NCBI GenBank assembly: GCA_023423995.1
Contig: JAFAEL010000031.1
Coordinates: 15,004-79,003 of the forward strand
Source: Pseudomonadota bacterium
GTDB taxonomy: Bacteria; Pseudomonadota; Alphaproteobacteria; Rhizobiales; Beijerinckiaceae
DNA length: 64,000 bases
Direction: 5' to 3'
Shown: piece after piece, positions 24,456 through 32,107 of the stretch
How the letters are laid out: each line of letters opens with the position of its first letter
How positions within the stretch are numbered: the first letter of the stretch is position 1
Notes under the pieces: generated by a model
Databases searched by the model: none
Seen by the model: the letters and a program-made list of their open reading frames with translations, nothing else
Told to the model about the DNA's origin: nothing
Made by a program: the position numbers and the translations under genes

Positions 24456-25623
24456 GCTTTCCGCCGCCGAGCCCGGCCCGCATGACCATGCGCCGGAGCG
24501 GACCCACCCGGGCCAGGAGCCCGAGCCCGAAGCCCCGCGCCATGTCGAGTGGCAGAAGCCCCGACAGGATCGCGCGGTTCAGACCGTCGATCGCCGTGCT
24601 CCGGATCTGCACGTCGTGCAGCCGCATCCGCTGGTAGCGGGCGAGGAGCGCGGGACTGCCGATATCCTCGCCGGCGGCCCTTGCGGCCGCCACGAGTTCG
24701 GTGAGGGCGGCGATATCCGCGAAACCAAGATTCAGGCCCTGCGCCCCGATCGGCGGCACCGCGTGTGCGGCCTCGCCGGCCAGGACCAGCCGTCCGCGGT
24801 GAAGCTCTCCCACCCGTAGCGTCGAGAGGGGAACGAGCCCGCGCGGGCCATCGATACCGATCCTCCCGAGGATCCGGTGCGAGCGCGCCTCGATGGCGGC
24901 TCCGAGCTCGGCGTCGGGCAGCTTCACCAGGCGTTCCGCGACCCGGGGGCGATTGACCCAAACGAGGCTCGACCTCCGGCCGGGCAACGGCACGAGCGTG
25001 AACGGGCCGGAATCGGTGTGGAACTCCGTCGAGACGTCGCGGTGGTCGCGCTCGTGGCGGAGGATGGTCGTGAGGGCGACCTGCGGGTAGCGCGTCTCGC
25101 GCGCCTCGAGGCCGGCCATGTCACGCAGGTGGGACTTGCGGCCGTCGGCGGCGACGACGATCCGGCCCGCCACGGCCGAGCCGCTGGCGAGGGTTACCGT
25201 CCCCAGTTCCGGGCCTGCCAGCCCGGAGGCGAATTCCGGCACCCAGGCGATCCGGCCATCGCGCTCGACGGCCTTGCCCAGCAGCTCGACCAGGGCCGCG
25301 TTCCCGATGTTGCGGCCGAAGGCGGAGAGACCGATCTCCTCCGCTCGGAACTCGACCGGCGGCGGCCGGAAAAGGCTGCCCGTATCGTCCACCAGCCGGA
25401 GCACGCGCAGCGGCTGGGACGCGGCCTCGAGCGCCTCCTCCAGGCCGAGGCTCCGGAGGAACGCGAGCGACGTCTCGAGAAGGGCGGCTGTCCGTCCGTC
25501 CCGGCGGTCACCGGGCGGTCCGACGAGGGCCGTCGAGAGACCTGCGCGCGAAAAGGCGAGGGCGGCGGCGAGGCCGACCGCCCCTGCGCCCACCACGACG
25601 GCATCGAAGTGCTTTTCGGTCAT
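24415..25623 (-). CDS. UbiH/UbiF/COQ6-family FAD-dependent hydroxylase
   Basis: 402-residue flavoprotein monooxygenase of the ubiquinone-ring hydroxylase family. The N-terminal dinucleotide fold is VVVGAGAVGLAAALAFSRAG, the middle DG motif is VVAADGRKSHLRDM, and the second FAD motif is LVLAGEAAHAVPPIGAQGLNLGFADI, where PxGAQGLN is the UbiH-family signature. It would act at the membrane in ubiquinone synthesis. Which ring position it attacks (UbiH, UbiF, UbiL type) is not decidable here. The C-terminus extends 41 bases into the convergent AEC gene. Confidence 0.88.
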   Translation of the reverse strand: MTEKHFDAVVVGAGAVGLAAALAFSRAGLSTALVGPPGDRRDGRTAALLETSLAFLRSLGLEEALEAASQPLRVLRLVDDTGSLFRPPPVEFRAEEIGLSAFGRNIGNAALVELLGKAVERDGRIAWVPEFASGLAGPELGTVTLASGSAVAGRIVVAADGRKSHLRDMAGLEARETRYPQVALTTILRHERDHRDVSTEFHTDSGPFTLVPLPGRRSSLVWVNRPRVAERLVKLPDAELGAAIEARSHRILGRIGIDGPRGLVPLSTLRVGELHRGRLVLAGEAAHAVPPIGAQGLNLGFADIAALTELVAAARAAGEDIGSPALLARYQRMRLHDVQIRSTAIDGLNRAILSGLLPLDMARGFGLGLLARVGPLRRMVMRAGLGGGKPTGTGSAAESRSA

Positions 25624-25701
25624 GTGGTCCCCAAGCCACAGGGCAGTTGCCGCCGGCCATCGCGGCTTCTAATGGGTCGGCCAGTGAAGAGGGAGAGAGA
25701 C

Positions 25702-26676
25702 ATGGTCGCGGCAGTTCGGGTTCATCAGTACGGCGGGCCCGAGGTACTCACTTACGAAGAAGTCGATCTGCCGGCCCCCGGGCCCGGCGAGCTCCGCGTC
25801 CGCCAGACCGCGATCGGCGTCAACTACATCGATACCTATTTCCGCAGCGGCCACTACCAGGCCCCGTCGCTCCCCTTCATCGCCGGCAACGAGGCGGCGG
25901 GCGAGGTCACGGCGCTCGGGGAAGGCGTCACCGGCTTCAGCGTCGGCGATCGCGTGGCCTATGTGACGGCGCTGGGCTGCTACACGGCCGAGCGCAACGT
26001 GCCCGCGGCCGTTGCCGTGAAGCTGCCGGAAGGCGTCTCCGATGAGACCGCCGCCGCCATGATGCTGAAGGGCATGACCGTCGAGTACCTGCTCCACCGC
26101 TCCTACAAGGTGCGGAAGGGCGACGCGATCCTCGTCCATGCTGCGGCTGGCGGCGTCGGCCTCATCCTCTCGCAATGGGCGAAGCATCTCGGCGCGACGG
26201 TCATCGGAACCGCAGGCAGCGAGGCCAAGGCCGAACTCGCCCGCCAGAACGGCTGTGATCATGTGATCCTGTACCGTCAGGAGAACTTCGTCGATCGCGT
26301 CCGGGAGATCACCGGCGGCGAGAAATGCGCCGTGGTCTATGACGGCATCGGCAAGGACACCGTCGTCCAGTCGCTCGACTGCCTCAAGCCGCTCGGGACG
26401 CTCGTGAATTTCGGCTCGGCCTCGGGCCCGGTCGAGAACTTCAACCTCGGCCTGCTCGCCCCGAAGGGCTCGCTCTATGTCACGCGGCCCACGCTCAACA
26501 CCTTCACGGCGAAGCGCGAGTGGCTGGAGGAGATCGCCAAGAACCTCTTCGACGTGGTCGCGTCGGGCGTGGTGAAGATCACCATCAACAAGCGCGCGAA
26601 GCTCGCCGAGGCGGCCGATGTGCATCGCGCCCTGGAGGGCCGCGAGACCACCGGCGCGACGATCATGACGCCCTGA
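25702..26676 (+). CDS. NADPH:quinone oxidoreductase (Qor-type zinc-free MDR)
   Basis: 324-residue medium-chain dehydrogenase/reductase without zinc ligands. The quinone reductase family core is complete: VNYIDTYFRSGHY, PFIAGNEAAGEV, MMLKGMTVEYLLHRSY and the NADPH fold HAAAGGVGLILSQWAKHLGA. It reduces quinones or related carbonyls with NADPH in the cytoplasm. ATG 25702 is preceded by GGGAGAGAG; the open frame extends further upstream but only as antisense to the ubiH-like gene. The stop codon lies inside the terminator hairpin at 26667-26688. Confidence 0.92.
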   Translation: MVAAVRVHQYGGPEVLTYEEVDLPAPGPGELRVRQTAIGVNYIDTYFRSGHYQAPSLPFIAGNEAAGEVTALGEGVTGFSVGDRVAYVTALGCYTAERNVPAAVAVKLPEGVSDETAAAMMLKGMTVEYLLHRSYKVRKGDAILVHAAAGGVGLILSQWAKHLGATVIGTAGSEAKAELARQNGCDHVILYRQENFVDRVREITGGEKCAVVYDGIGKDTVVQSLDCLKPLGTLVNFGSASGPVENFNLGLLAPKGSLYVTRPTLNTFTAKREWLEEIAKNLFDVVASGVVKITINKRAKLAEAADVHRALEGRETTGATIMTP

Positions 26677-26688
26677 CCCCAGGGCGTC
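26667..26688. terminator. Terminator-like hairpin between qor-type gene and rimO
   Basis: GACGCCCTG and CAGGGCGTC are perfect 9-bp arms with a 4-base loop. It includes the stop codon of the quinone reductase and lies 6 bases beyond the rimO stop, so it can serve both convergent genes. There is no long U tract. Confidence 0.65.
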
Positions 26689-26694
26689 TCGCGG

Positions 26695-28011
26695 TCAGAC
26701 GGCCTGCCCGAACAGGTCGTAATCGTCCGAGCGCTCGATCCGGCAGGTGACGATGTCGCCTTGCCGGAGCGGACGCCGCGAAGCGATGTGGATGGTGCCG
26801 TCGATCTCCGGCGCCTCGTATTTCGAGCGGCCCTTCGCGATCGGGCCGCTCGCCTCGTCGATGATGACCGGCAGGCGCTTGCCGACCTTCCGGGCAAGGT
26901 TCTTGCGGCTGATCTCGCGCTGGGCGGCCATGAAGCGGTGCCAGCGCCGCTCCTTCACGTCCTCCGGGACAGGCGCGGCGAACTCGTTCGCGGGAGCCCC
27001 TGCCACCGGCTCGAACTTGAAGCAGCCGACGCGGTCGAGCTTGGCCTCCTTTAGCCACTCCAGAAGAAGCTCGAAGTCTTCGTCCGTCTCGCCGGGGAAG
27101 CCGACGATGAAGGTCGAGCGGATCGCGAGGTCCGGCACGGCAGCCCGCCACGCCTTGATCCGCTCCAGCGTCTTCTCGCCATGGGCCGGGCGGCGCATTG
27201 CCTTCAGGACGCTGTGCGAGGCGTGCTGGAAGGGAATGTCGAGATAGGGAAGGACGAGGCCGTCGGCCATCAGCTGCATGATCTCGTCGACATGCGGATA
27301 GGGATAGACGTAGTGCAGCCGGACCCAGGCGCCGAGCTGGCCGAGCTCCTTGCTCAGATCGAAAAAGCGTGCGCGAACAGAGTGATCGCGCCACATGCTC
27401 TCCGAGTACTTGAGGTCGATGCCGTAGGCACTCGTGTCCTGAGAGACGACGAGCAACTCCTTCACGCCCGCCTTCACGAGCTTCTCGGCCTCGCGCAGCA
27501 CATCGGCGGCGGGGCGGCTGACGAGGTCACCCCGCAGCTTGGGGATGATGCAGAAGGTGCACCGGTGATTGCAGCCTTCGGAAATCTTCAGATAGGCGTA
27601 GTGCCGGGGCGTGAGCTTGATCCCCTGCGGCGGCACGAGGTCCATGAACGGGTCGTGCCGGGGTGGCGACGCCTGGTGGACGGCCGCAAGGACGCTCTCG
27701 TATTGCTGTGGGCCTGTGATCGACAGGACCTCGGGGAACCGCTCTCGGATGGCCTCGGGCTCGGCGCCCATGCAGCCCGTCACGATCACCCGGCCGTTCT
27801 CGGCCAACGCATCCCCGATCGCCCCGAGCGACTCGGCCTTGGCCGAATCGAGGAAGCCGCAGGTGTTCACGATGACAACGTCGGCCCCATCATGCCGCTT
27901 CGTGAGCTCGTAACCCTGCGCCCTGAGCTGCGTGATGATGCGCTCGGAATCGACGAGCGCCTTCGGGCAGCCGAGCGACACGAAGGAGATCTTGGGGGCG
28001 ACAGCGTTCAT
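26695..28011 (-). CDS. rimO: Ribosomal protein S12 methylthiotransferase RimO
   Basis: 438-residue radical-SAM enzyme that adds a methylthio group to the conserved aspartate of ribosomal protein S12. The N-terminal UPF0004 domain ([35 protein letters not shown]) supplies three cysteines for one cluster. The radical-SAM motif is [14 protein letters not shown], and the C-terminal TRAM domain runs from about residue 375. LGCPK...S identifies RimO rather than MiaB. It is 27 bases upstream of nothing co-directional of related function; the allA gene ahead may be co-transcribed. Confidence 0.95.
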   Translation of the reverse strand: MNAVAPKISFVSLGCPKALVDSERIITQLRAQGYELTKRHDGADVVIVNTCGFLDSAKAESLGAIGDALAENGRVIVTGCMGAEPEAIRERFPEVLSITGPQQYESVLAAVHQASPPRHDPFMDLVPPQGIKLTPRHYAYLKISEGCNHRCTFCIIPKLRGDLVSRPAADVLREAEKLVKAGVKELLVVSQDTSAYGIDLKYSESMWRDHSVRARFFDLSKELGQLGAWVRLHYVYPYPHVDEIMQLMADGLVLPYLDIPFQHASHSVLKAMRRPAHGEKTLERIKAWRAAVPDLAIRSTFIVGFPGETDEDFELLLEWLKEAKLDRVGCFKFEPVAGAPANEFAAPVPEDVKERRWHRFMAAQREISRKNLARKVGKRLPVIIDEASGPIAKGRSKYEAPEIDGTIHIASRRPLRQGDIVTCRIERSDDYDLFGQAV

Positions 28012-28038
28012 CGGTAACGGACGTCCTGGATCCTGGTA

Positions 28039-28548
28039 TCAGCCGATCCCGGCATCCCAGGATCCCTCCACGACAAGTGGAGCGTCGAGCTCGAAGGTTT
28101 CGCAATCGGCGGGGGTGCCGGTCTCTTGCATCGCCATGAGGAAGGCTCCGCCGTCGCCAAGTGCGAAGAGCGGTGCATGCCATGTTCCGGGCGAATAGAG
28201 AAATGGGGTTTGCGGTCGCGCGATGAAAGCCCGGGCCGATGGGATGTCGGGCGTGCCGTCCGCGGCGGCACCGGAGACGACCACCAGCGCGGCCGCGCCG
28301 TCCAGGGCGAAAAAGGCCTGATCCGACTCCGTGTGGCGCTCCAAGAGCATGACCCGGACCGGAAGCGTGCTGCCCGTCACATCGTATCTGGCAAGAACCG
28401 CCCGGCCGGAGGAAGCCCGGAAGCTTGCGAGGTCGCGCCGGGTGGCCCGACCCTCGTTGACCAGCCGCGGCGGCAGGTCCGTACCGCTGAGCAGGTGGCC
28501 GAATGGGGCGAAAGCTTCTCGCGTGAGTCGCTCGGCGACGAGGCGCAT
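28039..28548 (-). CDS. allA: Ureidoglycolate lyase AllA
   Basis: 169-residue cupin-fold enzyme that splits ureidoglycolate into glyoxylate and urea at the end of allantoin and purine breakdown. The family features seen are LTREAFAPFGHLL at the N-terminus, LLERHTESDQAFFAL and the QTPFLYSPGTWHAPLFAL metal/active-site region. ATG 28548 gives the family N-terminus (RLVAERLTREAFAPFG). No other allantoin genes are in the window. It sits 4 bases after the stop of the BrnA-like gene, so they may share a transcript. Confidence 0.9.
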   Translation of the reverse strand: MRLVAERLTREAFAPFGHLLSGTDLPPRLVNEGRATRRDLASFRASSGRAVLARYDVTGSTLPVRVMLLERHTESDQAFFALDGAAALVVVSGAAADGTPDIPSARAFIARPQTPFLYSPGTWHAPLFALGDGGAFLMAMQETGTPADCETFELDAPLVVEGSWDAGIG

Positions 28549-28552
28549 CGGG

Positions 28553-28798
28553 CTAGAGCCCGGCCGCCTTCCGGAGTGCCGCGTTGATCCGCTCCTGCCA
28601 TCCGGCACCCTCTGCCTGGAAGTGCTCGAGCACCTCGCGATCGAGGCGAATGGACACGAGCTCCCTGGCCGCCGGGAGCTTCACAGGCTTCGGGGATGCC
28701 GTCGCAGGCTCCCCGAGGGGCTTCGTCGTGGCTGCCCGGAACGCTCGCTCCGCCGTTGCTCTCGCGTCGCCGCCACTCCGTCTCGACCGATCCACCAT
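28553..28798 (-). CDS. Orphan BrnA-like antitoxin
   Basis: 81 residues. The C-terminal part, VSIRLDREVLEHFQAEGAGWQERINAALRKA, is the ribbon-helix-helix signature of the BrnA family (xSIRLDxxVLxxFxxxGxGxQxRIN). In type II systems BrnA neutralises the RNase BrnT and represses the brnTA promoter. Here no brnT is present: the 67 bases upstream carry no toxin frame, and the next gene is a DUF4399 protein. The start ATG 28798 follows AGGGAAG. It may be a lone regulator or the remains of a lost module. The basic, Ala-rich N-terminal half is typical of unfolded toxin-binding segments. Confidence 0.75.
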   Translation of the reverse strand: MVDRSRRSGGDARATAERAFRAATTKPLGEPATASPKPVKLPAARELVSIRLDREVLEHFQAEGAGWQERINAALRKAAGL

Positions 28799-28865
28799 GG
28801 CTTCCCTAACTCCTCGTCGAGGACCCGATACACGGAAGCTGCGCCGGGGACGACCTCGATCGCTA

Positions 28866-29366
28866 TCAGCCGCGCCTGCGCTTCTTCTTCGGCGTGGGCC
28901 GAAGGACGATGATCTCGATCCGTTCGGAGGCGACGCTGGGCTGGAAGGGGCGGTGGAGGGAGTCACCGAGGACGAGCTGAAGGGTATGCCGTCCCGGCGG
29001 GAGGTCGAGCCTCGTCTCCGTCTGCCCGCCGCCGAAATGGATGTGGTTCTTGTCGGCGGGGATCGGCTCGAGTGGATCGAGCGGCGTCTTCACATCGACG
29101 AGGAGGTGGTGATGACCTGTGTTGGCGGTCGTCACGCCTGCCTGGGTGACACCCATGCCGCGAAGCCCGAATTGAACGACGAAGGGGCCGCGGATGCGCG
29201 CGCCGTTCACGGGGGCGATGAAGTAGACCCTGGCGTCCGCCGGGGCCGCCGTGGGCGGAGGATTGGCCGGCGCCGTGTGGCCGGTATGAGGCGGCGTCGG
29301 CTGTGCGAGGGCCGAGACTGGCAGCAACAGAGTCGCCGCCGCGATCAGGTAACGTACCCTTCCCAT
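28866..29366 (-). CDS. DUF4399-domain periplasmic protein
   Basis: 166 residues. A Sec signal peptide ends near VSALAQP (about residue 22), followed by a Pro/His/Ala linker, then the DUF4399 domain: ARVYFIAPVNGARIRGPFVVQFGLRGMGV, NTGHHHLLVD and NHIHFGGGQTETRLDLPPGRHTLQL. The conserved histidines suggest metal binding, but no function is established for the family. The basic C-terminus (KKKRRRG) is unusual for an exported domain and may bind the envelope. It is 31 bases downstream of the kinase gene on the same strand, so it may be a partner. Confidence 0.85.
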   Translation of the reverse strand: MGRVRYLIAAATLLLPVSALAQPTPPHTGHTAPANPPPTAAPADARVYFIAPVNGARIRGPFVVQFGLRGMGVTQAGVTTANTGHHHLLVDVKTPLDPLEPIPADKNHIHFGGGQTETRLDLPPGRHTLQLVLGDSLHRPFQPSVASERIEIIVLRPTPKKKRRRG

Positions 29367-29397
29367 CGATGCTCCCCCTTCGCTTCGATCCGCGATC

Positions 29398-31530
29398 TCA
29401 CATGTCGCGCGCCACCCTGAAGCCGTGGTTCGGATATCTCACGGAGGCGTCGTAGAATTCCCGGCTTGAGATCCGCAGCCCCGCCTCGTCGCTGTTCCAG
29501 GCCCCGCCGCGGAGCACGCGCTCGCGGCATTGAGGGCCCGTCCAGGCGGAGCCGTCGCGCGGCGCGCCGCGATAATCCTTGTGCCAGCAATCCTGCGTCC
29601 ACTGCGTCACCGAGCCGGTGACGCCATGCAGTCCGAAGGCATTGGCCGGGAAGGCCGCGACGTTCGGCGGCGAGCGGGGCACGGGGCGGGTACAGCCGCG
29701 GCAGGGGGACATGTCGCTCCGGAACTGGTCCCCCCACCAGAACTTCGTGGTCGTTCCCGCGCGAGCCGCATATTCCCATTCCGCTTCGGTCAGCAGCCGA
29801 TAGGCGCGGGCGGCTCGCCGGGACAGCCAGGAGAGATAGGCTTGCGCGTCGTTCCAGCTGACGTTGCGAACCGGTTCGTTCGGCTCCCCGCCGGGATCGA
29901 AGGAGCATGCCCCTTCGGCCGCGCATTCCCGCCACTCGGCGACCGTCACGGGAAAGCGGCCGGCTGCGAACCGGCCGACCGTCACCTCGCGAACCGGGCG
30001 CTCGGTTGGATCGGCCGTGCTCCCCATGCGGAACTTGCCCGCCGGCAGCGCGACCAGTTGCGGGCACCCCTGGCAATCCTGGGTGACGCCCGGCGGCAGA
30101 GCCGGGAGTTCAGGCCGGGAAGGCGCCGCAACCTCCTGGGTCTGAGCGGGCCGGGGCGCCTCGCGCCGGCTGGGCTGTTCGGCGGGCGCGATGAGCGGGG
30201 CCGGTGCCGGCGGAACCGCCGCCGGCGGCGGGAGCACCGCCTCGGCCGGCGCCGGTCGTGGCTCCGGAGGCGAGGGTGCAGGAGGAGGTAGCAGAGCGAC
30301 GCTCGGTGCCGGATCGGGCGTGGTACGAGCAGGATCAGGGCCGGGACGAGCCGGCTCCGGAGTTGGACGCGCGGCTTCCTGGAGGGGACGAGTCTGCTCT
30401 GGGGCCGGACGCGCCGGTTCCGTGGGCGGCTCGGGCGCCCGCACGGTCTGCCTTTCGGGAGATCGCTGCGGCACCGTAACGGGTGCCGGAGCAGGCTGCG
30501 TGACAGCCGCTGTGTTTCCGGACGTCGTTTGCGCCGAACCCGGCGAGGGCGAGGAATCCTCGCCGAGCCGCTGCGAGAGGAAAAAGCCTGCCCCGGCGCT
30601 CACGAGCAGCGCCAGGGCGGCCGCGCCGGCCACCAGCCAGCGCGGCCGCGGTGCGGCGGAACCACGGGTCGATATCCGTGTGGTTTCCGGCTCCCAGGCG
30701 GCGACCTCCGCCATGCTCGCAGGGCGGTCCTCCGGCCGCGGCTGGAGCATCTTGGCCAGGAGCGGCCGGAAGGATGGGTCGATCCGCTTGAGGTCCGGGA
30801 GGACCTGGCGCTTCCGAACCACATCGAGCTGCGTGCCGCCCATGTTGAGCGGCTCCCCGAGGAGCGCTGCCGCGAGGGTCAGCCCGAAACTGTAGATGTC
30901 GGACTTGGTCCCCGCCGTGCCGCCATAGAGGCCGACCTGCTCGGGCGAGGCGTAGTTCGACTTGCCGGCAAACCGGTCGCCGATGACGGTTCCGCCCCCG
31001 AAGGCGCTCCGGGCGATGCCGAAATCGATGAGCTTCGCCCGTGACGCGTCGCCGTCCGGAAGGATGATGTTGTCCGGCGAGACGTCGCGGTGGACGATGC
31101 CCGCCCGGTGGGCGGAGTCCAGCGCCGAACCGATGCGGCGCTGCAGGATGCGCACGCTCGAGAGCGGCAGGGGCCCCTGCGCGATGAGGTTCGAAAGCGA
31201 GGTGCCCTCGACCAGTTCCATCGCCAGGTAGGGGCATTGCAGGTCCGGATCCGTCGTGAAGACGTAGTAGCGGACGACGGCCTCGTGCTGGAGGTTGTGG
31301 AGTGCCGCAGCCTCCTTCCGAAACAGCGCGAGGACGGTGTCGTTCTCGGTCAGGTCCGCCCTGACCATCTTGATGGCGACCTTGATCCCGGTCTCGATGG
31401 CCCGGCCGCTGAAGACCTCGCCCATCCCGCCGGTCGCGATCAGCGACTCGATCTCGTAGATGCCGTTGAGGCGGGTTCCCGGACGGATCTGCCGCCGGAA
31501 CTGCGCCGGGAAATCCGATGGCTCCTTCAT
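29398..31530 (-). CDS. Membrane Ser/Thr protein kinase fused to a cysteine-less FGE-like domain
   Basis: 710 residues. The N-terminal Hanks-type kinase has a Gly-rich loop (ATGGMGEVF), VAIK lysine 54, HRDVSPDN (147-154) and DFG (169-171), so it should be active. A membrane segment follows at about 297-318, then a long Pro/Ala/Glu-rich periplasmic linker (about 325-480), then a formylglycine-generating-enzyme/sulfatase-modifying-factor fold (VALPAGKFRMGS, RNVSWNDAQAYLSWLS, YRLLTEAEWEYAARAG, HGVTGSVTQWTQD, LRGGAWNSDE). Both catalytic cysteines of true FGE are absent: the end reads NHGFRVARD instead of GFRCA. It is therefore likely a sensor or ligand-binding module. ATG 31530 follows GGAGG; a TTG 12 bases earlier is the alternative. 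Confidence 0.92.
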   Translation of the reverse strand: MKEPSDFPAQFRRQIRPGTRLNGIYEIESLIATGGMGEVFSGRAIETGIKVAIKMVRADLTENDTVLALFRKEAAALHNLQHEAVVRYYVFTTDPDLQCPYLAMELVEGTSLSNLIAQGPLPLSSVRILQRRIGSALDSAHRAGIVHRDVSPDNIILPDGDASRAKLIDFGIARSAFGGGTVIGDRFAGKSNYASPEQVGLYGGTAGTKSDIYSFGLTLAAALLGEPLNMGGTQLDVVRKRQVLPDLKRIDPSFRPLLAKMLQPRPEDRPASMAEVAAWEPETTRISTRGSAAPRPRWLVAGAAALALLVSAGAGFFLSQRLGEDSSPSPGSAQTTSGNTAAVTQPAPAPVTVPQRSPERQTVRAPEPPTEPARPAPEQTRPLQEAARPTPEPARPGPDPARTTPDPAPSVALLPPPAPSPPEPRPAPAEAVLPPPAAVPPAPAPLIAPAEQPSRREAPRPAQTQEVAAPSRPELPALPPGVTQDCQGCPQLVALPAGKFRMGSTADPTERPVREVTVGRFAAGRFPVTVAEWRECAAEGACSFDPGGEPNEPVRNVSWNDAQAYLSWLSRRAARAYRLLTEAEWEYAARAGTTTKFWWGDQFRSDMSPCRGCTRPVPRSPPNVAAFPANAFGLHGVTGSVTQWTQDCWHKDYRGAPRDGSAWTGPQCRERVLRGGAWNSDEAGLRISSREFYDASVRYPNHGFRVARDM

Positions 31531-31962
31531 GCGAGCCTCCAAGGTCGCGCCGAACCTCTGCCCCCAGCGGCTCGGACGAACGGGATGGGTTCCCGAAAGC
31601 TTCCCAGACTCTGACTGGGACTCGGTTCCCAGGCTGCGCGTTTCACCGCCTATGCCCCGCCTCTGCCACTCGCATCATGCACAAGAGGCACGTGGCGAGT
31701 GTGCTCCAGGGCACACGACGCGTGATCCGCGCTCTCTGAAGAATAGCGCGACTGAAGCCGTCGGCGAAGTGGTGCAAAGAAGAATCGGGCCCCGTTTCCT
31801 GCGGAAGACGCGTCCGAGGCTCGTTCAGGAAACCCTCCGTCTGCTGACGGTGACATCTTCACGGCCGAGACTAAGCCTCGGGCGGCCCTCACGGCAGGAT
31901 CGGGCTGCGCACGACAGGAGCGGCTTCGCTCAAGACGCCGTGCGTCGAGATGGATTAGGATT

Positions 31963-31979
31963 TCGGCGATTTGCGCCGA
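31963..31979 (+). terminator. Terminator-like hairpin with no gene in front of it
   Basis: TCGGCG-N5-CGCCGA is followed directly by TTTTCTCTTTCT, the plus-strand layout of an intrinsic terminator. The only gene to its left is on the opposite strand, so it would end a leader or small RNA started between 31540 and 31960. Confidence 0.5.
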
Positions 31980-31991
31980 TTTTCTCTTTCT

Positions 31992-32028
31992 GTCACCGCA
32001 GGGAGAAGATTCATTCTCCCAGGGTGAC
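31992..32028 (+). promoter_or_regulatory. Two-part hairpin in the leader of the peptide ABC operon
   Basis: GTCACC (31992-31997) pairs with GGTGAC (32023-32028), and inside it GGGAGAA (32001-32007) pairs with TTCTCCC (32014-32020). It lies 79 bases before the start of the binding-protein gene. It could be a leader structure or protein site; the role is unknown. Confidence 0.45.
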
Positions 32029-32107
32029 TGCGATCGCCTGCTCCCTTTCCTTGCCCTTCCTTGTTCAAGCCGCAATATTGCACTGCACGTTCTGACAGGT
32101 CGGGTAG

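Larger units (their letters stand above)
31531..32107. other. 577-base divergent interval before the peptide ABC operon
   Basis: No gene was recognised on either strand. It contains a small inverted repeat GTGTGC-N6-GCACAC (31699-31716), a terminator-like stem (31963-31979) and a larger hairpin (31992-32028). This is far longer than needed for two divergent promoters, so a leader RNA or small RNA is possible. Confidence 0.5.

Noticed and set aside
24877..25701. Long N-terminal extension of the quinone reductase frame
   Set aside because: It lies antisense to the ubiH-like gene; the true start has a ribosome site at 25691-25699.
28799..28865. Possible brnT toxin upstream of the BrnA-like gene
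   Set aside because: The interval is 67 bases and none of the three frames reads like BrnT.
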